From contig PLMF01000305.1 of NCBI GenBank assembly GCA_003142355.1, positions 8,096 through 16,092 on the forward strand: a stretch of DNA of 7,997 bases. Reading direction: 5' to 3'. The stretch comes from Bryobacterales bacterium (GTDB lineage: Bacteria > Acidobacteriota > Terriglobia > Bryobacterales > Bryobacteraceae). The position numbers and the translations under genes were made by a program. The notes under the pieces were generated by a model. That model was given only the letters and a program-made list of their open reading frames with translations, was not told where the DNA came from and did not search any database. How positions within the stretch are numbered: position 1 is the stretch's first letter; every line of letters starts with the position of its first letter. Positions 1 through 5,521 of this stretch are shown here, piece after piece.

Positions 1-218
1 ACGACCGACCGCGCCGAGGCCAGCAGGCTGCGCGGATCGTCGCGCACCGCCGCGCGGCGATCGGTGAGATACCGCATCTCGCCGGCGAAACCCGAGGCCA
101 CCCACTGGCGATACCAGGCGCGCTCCGGGGTGCCCTCTGGGCCCGACTCCGCGGCCGCCACGCCGGCCAACTCGAAACCGCATGCGCGCGCCAGCTCACG
201 GATGGCCCCAGCCGTCAA
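1..218 (-). CDS. queG: Epoxyqueuosine reductase QueG, N-terminal part (cut by window edge)
   Basis: QueG is a cobalamin- and Fe-S-dependent cytosolic enzyme that reduces epoxyqueuosine to queuosine in the wobble base of certain tRNAs. About 72 N-terminal residues are visible. They read IRELARACGFELAGVA, then a variable loop, then WYRQWVASGFAGEMRYLTDR, then a segment ending DDPRSLLASARSVV. This order (helix, 'GF..vGia', 'W...G.hGeM.Y...', 'R.dp..llp.a.svi') is the recognisable start of the QueG family; the cobalamin and iron-sulphur parts lie outside the window. The only sensible start is a TTG at 218-216, which overlaps the TGA of the upstream MutS-like gene, so the two are probably translationally coupled. 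No in-frame ATG lies near the expected N-terminus, and an ATG at 183 is out of frame. The loop at about residues 27-32 (GPEGTP) is encoded by a mini-repeat also found in the neighbouring gene. Family is fairly sure, start codon moderately. Confidence 0.8.
   Translation of the reverse strand, partial: MTAGAIRELARACGFELAGVAAAESGPEGTPERAWYRQWVASGFAGEMRYLTDRRAAVRDDPRSLLASARSV
125..145. repeat. In-frame mini-repeat, copy 1 (in queG)
   Basis: The 21 bases CCGGGGTGCCCTCTGGGCCCG match 505-525 at 19 of 21 positions. Read on the minus strand, both copies use the same frame and give GPEGTP here and GPKGAP in the MutS-like gene. The core is a small hairpin (GCCC, three bases, GGGC). The copy falls in a loop of QueG that varies between family members. 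Similarity is seen directly; that it is a dispersed repeat family is inferred. Confidence 0.5.
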
Positions 219-2137
219 ATCTCCAGCCCCACCGAACGCATCAACTCGATGGCGTTGCTTTTCCGCACCACTCCCGGCCGCATGACGTAATCGAACAAGA
301 TGCGGCCGTCTTCGACGTGGTCTTCGAAATGCACGTTGGCGGCCCGCTCGCCGAGCGGGCCCACGATCTCCGCCAGCGCCAGGTCGTGGGTGGTGATGAG
401 GCCGATGGCGCCGCGCTCCACCAGCCCGCGCACCAGCGCCTCCGCGCCGATGCGCCGGTCGTGCGAGTTGGTGCCGTGCAGGAATTCGTCGATTAGAAAC
501 AGAACCGGGGCGCCCTTTGGGCCCGGCCGCGCGGTGGCATCCAGAATCTGACGCAGCCGCAGAATCTCGGCGTAAAACCGCGACACGCCGCCCTGCAACG
601 AATCCGTCACCCGGATGGACGCGCCCACCGCCAGCGGCGACATCCGCAGCCGCCTGGCCCGCACCGGGGCGCCTGCCTGGGCCAGCACCGCATTTACTCC
701 CAGCGTTCGCAACAGCGTGCTCTTGCCCGACATGTTCGAGCCGCTCACCACCAGCACCCGCGGCCCAGCGGGCGCGGCCCCGCCGATGCGGACATCGTTG
801 CGCACCACGCGGCTTTCCTCGATGAGCGGATGGCCAATCGCCTCCGCTTCCAGCAGTGCTCCGCGGTCGGCAAATCCGCTCTCTGACGTTCGCGGCTCAG
901 AAACGCCGTCCGAGCCGCGAACGTTAGAGAGCGGTTGCACGAACTCCGGGAACGGGTCGTCCGGATGTTCAAAGGCATGGCTCGCCAGCGAGCACAGGGC
1001 CTCCATCTCGCCGGTGGCCGTGAGCCATCTGCGGACCACCGGGCCGGAGTGCCGCCGCCACGCCTCCACGGCGAAGGCCATGTGCGCGGTCCACAGCACA
1101 AACGGCTCCGCCATCCGGACCAGCAAGTGATCGCGCGAGTCCAGAAGCTCCATCAGCCGGTTGAGCCGGCCGATGCGCTTGGAAGGCGGCTCGCCTTCGG
1201 TATCGAGCGATGCGCGCAACGCGGCCAGCAGCGGCGATTGGAAGCTCTCGCGTTCCAGCCGCACCAGCACCTCCGAAAGCAGTTGCAACTCGTGCGCGGC
1301 CTCTTCCACCGCCGTCACCACGGGCGCTATCCGCTTGTGCACGCGATAGAGAAACGTTGCGTTGACCGCCAGCACCACCAGAAAGAAGTCGCGCAGCAGA
1401 ACGGAAACCGGCTCGGATATTCGGAAGGCTCCCATCTGGCTCAGCAAGTACGTGAGGATGGCCGCGGCCCCCGACATCCCCAGCACGGTGAGCGCTCGCA
1501 CCGCGGGGTGCAAGCCGCCTCGATCGAGCAGCCCCGGCGCCTCACCCCAGGCGGCCAGCGAGACCGGGTCCACTCCGGTCCGGGACTCTTCCGCCACCAC
1601 CGCCAGGTCCTCGCGCAAATCCACGCGCGGGCGCATCTCGTCGACGGCTTGCTGGCGGGCGCACGCCGTCGCCGGATCGGCCGGGGCCAGCAGCCACTGC
1701 GCCAGCGTATCCTCGCCAATGTGGGTGCGCGCAGTCGAGAGAAGTTCGAACAGCGATGCCGGCCCGAACAGGTCCAGGTCTCGCGCGTAGGGATGCGCCG
1801 GGTCCAGGTACCGGTCGCCCGGGTCCCCGGTTCCAGCCCATTTGCCGTCCAAACGCGCCAGCGCTCTTTCAAAGAAGCGTTGCGCGCGCCGGCGGCGCTC
1901 CAACATGCGCAGCAAGCGGTCATGAATCACCACCAGCACGGCGAAGAAGGCTATCGGGACGGTGATCCAGACGATCGAGAGGTGGCCGGTGAGCGCCAGC
2001 CACACCACCGCTGCGGCTGCGGTGATGGCCGCCAGGCGGCCATACCCGAGCGCCCGGTGGCGCCGCTCGCGCGATGCGATATCGGCGCGCCGCTCCTCGA
2101 GCAGCCGGGAATAGACGAAGCGCGGATCGGAAGTCAT
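215..2137 (-). CDS. Membrane-anchored MutS-family ATPase
   Basis: This 640-residue protein has a MutS-type core and ATPase but lacks the N-terminal mismatch-reading domain of true MutS (usually 800-900 residues). Residues about 36-71 form two hydrophobic helices. Residues about 120-180 (DLDLFG, then T.IGEDTLAQWLLAP, then RQQAVDEM) match the MutS core. A second hydrophobic pair lies at about 215-236 and 246-264. The ATPase follows: Walker A GSNMSGKST near 466-474, a signature region DSLQGGVSRFYAE near 512-524, Walker B VLFLIDE near 545-551, and TTHD near 582-585, all intact. It is therefore a likely active ATPase held at the inner membrane; its substrate is unknown, and classical mismatch repair is unlikely. 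AGGAGG at 2146-2141 favours the ATG at 2137; an in-frame ATG at 2149 would add four residues and lacks a good ribosome site. A 59-base palindrome is translated within it (about residues 402-422). The stop overlaps the queG start. Confidence 0.85.
   Translation of the reverse strand: MTSDPRFVYSRLLEERRADIASRERRHRALGYGRLAAITAAAAVVWLALTGHLSIVWITVPIAFFAVLVVIHDRLLRMLERRRRAQRFFERALARLDGKWAGTGDPGDRYLDPAHPYARDLDLFGPASLFELLSTARTHIGEDTLAQWLLAPADPATACARQQAVDEMRPRVDLREDLAVVAEESRTGVDPVSLAAWGEAPGLLDRGGLHPAVRALTVLGMSGAAAILTYLLSQMGAFRISEPVSVLLRDFFLVVLAVNATFLYRVHKRIAPVVTAVEEAAHELQLLSEVLVRLERESFQSPLLAALRASLDTEGEPPSKRIGRLNRLMELLDSRDHLLVRMAEPFVLWTAHMAFAVEAWRRHSGPVVRRWLTATGEMEALCSLASHAFEHPDDPFPEFVQPLSNVRGSDGVSEPRTSESGFADRGALLEAEAIGHPLIEESRVVRNDVRIGGAAPAGPRVLVVSGSNMSGKSTLLRTLGVNAVLAQAGAPVRARRLRMSPLAVGASIRVTDSLQGGVSRFYAEILRLRQILDATARPGPKGAPVLFLIDEFLHGTNSHDRRIGAEALVRGLVERGAIGLITTHDLALAEIVGPLGERAANVHFEDHVEDGRILFDYVMRPGVVRKSNAIELMRSVGLEI
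505..525. repeat. In-frame mini-repeat, copy 2 (in MutS-like gene)
   Basis: This is the partner of 125-145, with two differences in 21 bases. On the minus strand it encodes GPKGAP, just before the Walker B strand (VLFLIDE) of the MutS-like ATPase, where related proteins usually have a short turn. It looks like a small insertion tolerated in a surface loop. Confidence 0.5.
876..934. repeat. Palindromic element inserted in frame in the MutS-like gene
   Basis: Two 23-base arms (876-898 and 912-934) are reverse complements at 22 of 23 positions and are separated by 13 bases. The right arm contains GAGCCGCGAACGTTAGAGAG. The element lies wholly inside the coding region and is translated on the minus strand as LSNVRGSDGVSEPRTSESG plus flanking residues, without breaking the frame. 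The peptide is polar and low in complexity, and falls between the helical core and the ATPase domain, where an exposed linker is expected. The arrangement resembles Rickettsia palindromic elements, which also add peptides to proteins. That it belongs to a multi-copy family is inferred; only one copy is present here. Confidence 0.8.
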
Positions 2138-2140
2138 CGG

Positions 2141-2146
2141 CCTCCT
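2141..2146 (-). promoter_or_regulatory. Ribosome binding site deciding the MutS-like start
   Basis: Read on the minus strand this is AGGAGG followed by CCG and ATG (2137-2135). The spacing is short, but the match to the ribosomal anti-Shine-Dalgarno is complete. Because it lies inside the codons that follow the in-frame ATG at 2149, it argues for the downstream ATG. Confidence 0.5.
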
Positions 2147-2150
2147 CATT

Positions 2151-2169
2151 GTCTCTCGGAATCGAGCCG
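2151..2169. repeat. 19-base direct repeat, copy 1
   Basis: GTCTCTCGGAATCGAGCCG occurs here, directly upstream of the MutS-like start, and again at 2312-2330 in the same orientation without mismatch. The flanks of the two copies diverge, so this is probably the conserved part of an older, larger duplication or of a dispersed repeat. Confidence 0.7.
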
Positions 2170-2199
2170 CGCGTGCCGCTCAGCTCGCGCGCCCGCATC

Positions 2200-2297
2200 G
2201 GATTTGGCTGAACGCGTGGACTGCGCATCTTCATTCAGAAAAATCCTTAAGGGATCGCTTGGTCTTGCTTAGTTGCAAATTAGGATTTGACTGAATG
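2200..2297. repeat. Three copies of a GGATTT-NN-CTGAA motif, two forming an inverted repeat
   Basis: The motif appears on the plus strand at 2200-2212 (GGATTTGGCTGAA) and 2282-2297 (AGGATTTGACTGAATG), and on the minus strand at 2247-2232 (AGGATTTTTCTGAATG). The last two agree at 14 of 16 positions and face each other across about 34 bases, so they could form an imperfect stem. The function is unknown: a regulator binding site or the remains of a palindromic repeat are both possible. Confidence 0.55.
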
Positions 2298-2311
2298 CCG
2301 AACAGCCCATC

Positions 2312-2330
2312 GTCTCTCGGAATCGAGCCG
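2312..2330. repeat. 19-base direct repeat, copy 2
   Basis: This is identical to 2151-2169. It lies shortly after the GGATTT-NN-CTGAA copy at 2282-2297, whereas copy 1 lies before the motif copy at 2200-2212. The region may therefore be a decayed tandem array in which the two motifs alternate. Confidence 0.7.
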
Positions 2331-2466
2331 GGAGTCGGGCCGCGCCGTGACGTGAAATCGGTACCAGTACTTTCTCCTGGAAACTCTAGAACCATAACCA
2401 CCCTTGTAGGACCCTCCGTTCTATAGGTTTTCGCAGGCATTCTTGAGATCATCAATCAGGACATAT

Positions 2467-3285
2467 ATGCGCTCACCACATTGCGTTTATCGAAATCGCT
2501 TCATCGCGCTGAGCATCTGCCTCTGCGCTCTTTTGGCGTTCAGCGCCCCGCTCAGAGCCGACACCTACCAATTCACCCCGGGGTTGGGCATTTCCGGCCT
2601 CAGCCATTACCTAAGTGGGCCTGCTGACGGACCATACGGGGGCACGCTGCTAGACCTTAGCAACGGTGTCACGTTACCGGGCTCGATATTCTTCTGCCTC
2701 ACTGGCAACGCAAGCTATATCACCCCGAATGAAAACGACCTCCCAGGTCAATCGTCGTTGGCGCCGTCGACGATAGGGCAGGAAGAAGCGGCTTACCTGT
2801 ACTCCCTTATGTTGACTGACGCGGCCACGAATTTCGTCATTTTGGGCACTAATGGCTTATCAGGGAATCAAAAGGCTGTGACTATTACCGGGGGCGATCA
2901 ATCGACCTTTAAAGCCGACTTAGGTCCCATCCAGTTTGCGATCTGGTACATCATGGATACGTTGCCAACCATCACGGGCAGTTGGAACAACTGGGGCACC
3001 TATGAAACTGGCCTACTAGCTGGCAAAACAGACCCAGCCAAGTTGTTCAGTGGGATTACGGACCCCAATACCAAGGCCGACGTGCTACAAGCGTATAACA
3101 ACTACCAGGCTTTCAAGGGGACCGCCTTGTTCAAAGAGATGGTGGTTTTTACCTCGACTAGCGGTGGTCAGGACTTCATCGGGATGGTTCCAGAGCCTGG
3201 CACGATGGTTCTGTTCGGGACGGGAGTTCTGCTGCTGGGTTTGGGAAGCACCCGCAAGCTGCTGGCGCGGCGGCGAGCACGCTGA
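2467..3285 (+). CDS. PEP-CTERM surface protein with a thioester-domain-like region
   Basis: This is a secreted protein of 272 residues. Residues 1-31 form a signal peptide (basic start, hydrophobic FIALSICLCALLAF, likely cut after LRA). The C-terminus is a textbook PEP-CTERM sorting signal: VPEPG at 241-245, a hydrophobic helix, then RKLLARRRAR. Proteins with this tail are processed by an exosortase, which is not in this window, and end up at the cell surface or in exopolysaccharide. The middle has FFCLTG (Cys77), EEAAYLYSLML (106-116) and IQFAIWYIMD (Gln156). This order resembles the thioester (TED/TQXA) domain of Gram-positive adhesins, where a Cys and the Gln of a Q-x-A-I-W motif form a bond that captures host or matrix amines. 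The first two parts are clear; the thioester reading is inference. ATG 2467 is preferred, with AGGA five bases upstream, over an in-frame TTG at 2443. The gene is single, ends in a terminator, and is less G+C-rich than its neighbours. Confidence 0.85.
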   Translation: MRSPHCVYRNRFIALSICLCALLAFSAPLRADTYQFTPGLGISGLSHYLSGPADGPYGGTLLDLSNGVTLPGSIFFCLTGNASYITPNENDLPGQSSLAPSTIGQEEAAYLYSLMLTDAATNFVILGTNGLSGNQKAVTITGGDQSTFKADLGPIQFAIWYIMDTLPTITGSWNNWGTYETGLLAGKTDPAKLFSGITDPNTKADVLQAYNNYQAFKGTALFKEMVVFTSTSGGQDFIGMVPEPGTMVLFGTGVLLLGLGSTRKLLARRRAR

Positions 3286-3329
3286 ACTGGCTGGCCGCTG
3301 CTTCCTGGTGAACGACATAAGAGTGGTGT

Positions 3330-3368
3330 CGACGCCGTGCGTACGGGTACGCACGGCGTCGTTCTTTT
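3330..3368 (+). terminator. Rho-independent terminator after the PEP-CTERM gene
   Basis: Arms 3331-3344 (GACGCCGTGCGTAC) and 3347-3360 are perfect reverse complements, with an extra C-G pair at 3330/3361. In RNA this gives a very stable stem with a tight loop. TTCTTTT follows at 3362-3368. It lies 45 bases after the stop codon and upstream of the nuoA promoter, so it separates the two transcription units. Confidence 0.88.
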
Positions 3369-3432
3369 GGCGGAGGCTTTCCAGAGTTGTCCATTTCTGT
3401 GACGCGGCGCACCGGCTCTGCTTCCTGGCGCG

Positions 3433-3462
3433 TTGGGAAGCCGCGTTTCAGCATGTTATAGT
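3433..3462 (+). promoter_or_regulatory. Putative sigma-70-type promoter for nuoA
   Basis: TTGGGA at 3433-3438 and TATAGT at 3457-3462 are spaced by 18 bases. They match the TTGACA and TATAAT consensus at four and five of six positions. Transcription would begin at about 3469, which is the A of the nuoA ATG. No clear ribosome binding site lies between the -10 box and that ATG, which fits a leaderless message. Predicted from sequence alone. Confidence 0.5.
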
Positions 3463-3468
3463 GGTCGC

Positions 3469-3825
3469 ATGCCCAGTAGTTATGTTCCCATCATCATTTT
3501 TCTGGTCATTGCGATTCTCTTCCCGGTGGTGCTGATTGTCGCCGCCAAGCTGATACGCCCTTCGGCCCCGTTCCGCACCAAGCTGGAGGCGTACGAATGC
3601 GGCATCAAGGCCGCTTCGGACTCGCGCGGGCGCTACACGGTGCGGTTTTACATCATTGCCATTCTGTTTGTGATCTTCGATGTGGAAACCATTTTCCTGT
3701 TCCCATGGGCGGTCCGGTACCGGACCCTGGGTTGGTTTGGGGTGGCTGAGGTGGCGGTATTCCTGGCCATCCTGATTGTCGGGTACATCTGGGCTTACAA
3801 GAAAGGGGCTCTGGAGTGGGTATGA
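3469..3825 (+). CDS. nuoA: NADH-quinone oxidoreductase subunit A
   Basis: NuoA is a small inner-membrane subunit of respiratory complex I, which moves electrons from NADH to quinone and pumps protons; it lies near the junction of the membrane and peripheral arms. The 118-residue length is normal. Three membrane helices lie at about 7-27, 58-80 and 90-110. The family marks are present: the loop motif KLEAYECGIKA (38-48, with the conserved Cys44) and RFYIIAILFVIFDVETIFLFPWA (59-81), which carries the conserved acidic D-V-E. The ATG at 3469 gives the standard N-terminus; an in-frame TTG at 3433 would add an atypical tail overlapping the promoter. No nuoB follows, which is unusual because nuoA normally heads the nuo operon. 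Instead the TGA overlaps the ATG of a secreted protein gene. The sequence shows no damage, so it is probably functional, with the other subunits encoded elsewhere or belonging to a second nuo set. Confidence 0.95.
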   Translation: MPSSYVPIIIFLVIAILFPVVLIVAAKLIRPSAPFRTKLEAYECGIKAASDSRGRYTVRFYIIAILFVIFDVETIFLFPWAVRYRTLGWFGVAEVAVFLAILIVGYIWAYKKGALEWV

Positions 3826-5501
3826 TGGTGCGCCGTTTCCTGCGCGCCGCGTTGGTCCCTCTGGGCTTCGCGACGCTCCTCCACGCCGCGCCGATGCTGC
3901 GCCTGGCGACCACTGCCGTGGTTCCCGTCCCCTTGCCCGCCGGCGCCAACGGCGGCACCCAGATAGTCGAGGCCTACAACGCCGGGGATGGCTCGCTCTC
4001 GCTCAGCGGGAATCCCACGTCGTCCGTTCCATGGATTGCCACATCTTACGGGTCTCCCCGCGCTTGCACCACTACCAGCGCCAGCGCCACGTGCATTCCT
4101 CTCCAGTTGGCGCTGAACACATCCTCGCTGGCGGCCGGCACCTACACCGGCAGCGTGACCGTGAACGGCGCCTCCAACGTCATCGACGCTCCCCAGACCA
4201 TCACCGTAACCGTGCGCATCGGCGGCGTGGATGTGTATGTCGCGCCCGGCTCGTCGCGCGACGTTTCGTTCACCACCGGTAGCCAGGTAACCTGGGTCGC
4301 CACCACGCAGGATGGCAATCGCTGGCTCAGCCTCGTGGTCGATGGCAGCGGCAGTTTCCGTTTCACCTTCCCGTACAAGATTCACGTGGCGCCGCCCGCC
4401 GGCGTGACGTCGGGTACGTACACTGGATCGTTGGCCATCAGCGGCTCCGCGCTGGCTGCGGATAACCAGACCGTTCCCGTCACCATGCGCGTCACCACGC
4501 AGCCGATTGCGCAGCCGTCCCCGGACCACGTTACGGTGCGTCTGGCTCAGGGCGCCGCGCCGCTCGCGATGCAGATTTCGCTCGCCAACCTGGGGCAAGG
4601 AAGCCTTCCGATTGGCGCCGTGAGCGCCACCACCACCGATGGCGGCAAGTGGCTGACGGCCTCGGCCAATTCCGGCGGCTGGGCCGCTATCACGCTCGAC
4701 CCCGGCACGCTGGCGCCGGGCTTTTACACCGGCTCGGTTTCGATCGGTTCGAACGCCGTAAATGGGACGGTCGCTGCCCCCGTCAGTTTCCAGGTGGTGG
4801 CCAAGGGCGCGCCGCTGGCCAACTATATGGGAGTGGTGGACAATGCCATTTTCGGCAGCGGAGACGCGGTGGCGCGCGGCGATATCGTGGACGTGTTTGG
4901 CGAGCAATTCCTGTTCGCCAACATCGCTTTCAGCCCCGGGGTGCCCCTGGCTACGCTGATTAGCGGCTCCTCGGTCGTGGTGAATGGGCGTGCCGCGCCG
5001 CTGTACTTCTCCAGCTACAGCCAGATTGCGTTCCAGGTCCCCATGGAGACTGCCTTGGGAACGGCCCAGGTTCAGGTCGAGCGCGACGGGATCGCCGGCA
5101 ACATCATAACGGTGCAGGTGGTCGACCGGGCGCCGCGCATACTGGTGATTGTGAACCCCGATGGCAGCGTCCCCAGCAGTGCGCATCCCGCGAGAGTGGG
5201 AGATACGCTCGTCATCTACTCCATCGGCCTTGGTCCCACCAGTCCGGCGGCCGTCACCGGAGCGCCGGCGCCCGGAGCGGAACCGCTGGCGCGGCTCATC
5301 ACCATGCCATCGGTCCAGTTCGGCACCGGCTTTTTCGGGTCGGTCTCGGCCACGCCTGCCTTCGCCGGGCTCAGCCCAAGCTCCGTTGGCCTCTACCAGG
5401 TGAACGCCGCCATTCCGCAGGGTGTTTCCAGCGGACTTGTCAACGTGACCCTGGTGTTTCCCGATGGCGTCAGCAACACTGTACAAGTCGCCGTCCAGTA
5501 G
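3822..5501 (+). CDS. Secreted beta-domain protein with Solibacter C-terminal domain (TIGR03437-like)
   Basis: This exported protein of 559 residues has no recognised enzyme motif. Residues 1-23 look like a signal peptide (MMVRRFLRAALVPLGFATLLHAA). Three similar segments follow, marked by LAAGTYTGSVTVNG (103-116), VTSGTYTGSLAISG (195-208) and LAPGFYTGSVSIGS (297-310). This spacing of roughly 100 residues is typical of Ig-like or BACON-like beta-sandwich repeats in secreted bacterial proteins. The last 225 residues (NYMGVVDNAIFGSGDAVARGDIV, then VVVNGRAAPLYFSSYSQIAFQVP, then VNPDGSVPSSAHPARVGDTL, then YQVNAAIPQG) match the C-terminal domain family that is abundant in Solibacter proteins; its role is not established. 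The start at 3822 has GGAG five bases upstream and forms an ATGA overlap with nuoA, so translation is probably coupled. A GTG at 3816 is less likely. It may be a periplasmic or surface binding protein, but its partner is unknown. Confidence 0.85.
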   Translation: MMVRRFLRAALVPLGFATLLHAAPMLRLATTAVVPVPLPAGANGGTQIVEAYNAGDGSLSLSGNPTSSVPWIATSYGSPRACTTTSASATCIPLQLALNTSSLAAGTYTGSVTVNGASNVIDAPQTITVTVRIGGVDVYVAPGSSRDVSFTTGSQVTWVATTQDGNRWLSLVVDGSGSFRFTFPYKIHVAPPAGVTSGTYTGSLAISGSALAADNQTVPVTMRVTTQPIAQPSPDHVTVRLAQGAAPLAMQISLANLGQGSLPIGAVSATTTDGGKWLTASANSGGWAAITLDPGTLAPGFYTGSVSIGSNAVNGTVAAPVSFQVVAKGAPLANYMGVVDNAIFGSGDAVARGDIVDVFGEQFLFANIAFSPGVPLATLISGSSVVVNGRAAPLYFSSYSQIAFQVPMETALGTAQVQVERDGIAGNIITVQVVDRAPRILVIVNPDGSVPSSAHPARVGDTLVIYSIGLGPTSPAAVTGAPAPGAEPLARLITMPSVQFGTGFFGSVSATPAFAGLSPSSVGLYQVNAAIPQGVSSGLVNVTLVFPDGVSNTVQVAVQ

Positions 5502-5521
5502 GGGCCAGGCATGCCTGGCCC
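5502..5521. promoter_or_regulatory. Perfect 20-base palindrome centred on a start codon
   Basis: GGGCCAGGCATGCCTGGCCC is its own reverse complement. It spans the gap after the TAG of the upstream gene and the first four codons of the downstream one, with the initiator ATG (5511-5513) at the centre. In mRNA it can fold as an 8-bp G+C stem with a CAUG loop, putting the start codon in the loop and the AGGGG ribosome site (5500-5504) partly in the stem. It could limit re-initiation, or bind a protein as DNA. The palindrome is certain; a role is inferred. Confidence 0.6.

Larger units (their letters stand above)
2138..2466. other. Intergenic region between divergent genes, rich in degenerate repeats
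   Basis: This stretch separates the minus-strand MutS-like gene from the plus-strand PEP-CTERM gene and must hold both promoters. I could not pick either with confidence: a TATAGG at 2422-2427 has no matching -35 box at the right distance, and no GG-N10-GC pattern of a sigma-54 promoter was found. It contains a 19-base direct repeat and three copies of a GGATTT-NN-CTGAA motif, annotated separately. No convincing protein-coding frame or RNA gene was seen. Short frames on the minus strand are made mostly of the repeat sequence. Confidence 0.6.

Noticed and set aside
935..2272. A 445-codon plus-strand open frame opposite the MutS-like gene
   Set aside because: It has low-complexity Arg/His/Gln composition and no motifs, and it lies opposite a gene with complete Walker A, Walker B and His-loop motifs.
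2404..2427. Candidate promoter TTGTAG...TATAGG upstream of the PEP-CTERM gene
   Set aside because: The spacing is only 12 bases, too short for a sigma-70 promoter. No sigma-54 pattern was found as an alternative.
2443..2466. Upstream TTG start for the PEP-CTERM protein
   Set aside because: It would add eight residues before the signal peptide and lacks a ribosome site; AGGA is well placed for the ATG at 2467.
3297..3430. CTGCTTCCTGG occurring twice (3297 and 3418)
   Set aside because: It is a short match of about 11 bases with unrelated flanks, and could easily arise by chance.
3816..3821. GTG start for the secreted protein
   Set aside because: The GGAG ribosome site (3813-3816) overlaps this codon and is correctly spaced for the ATG at 3822 instead.
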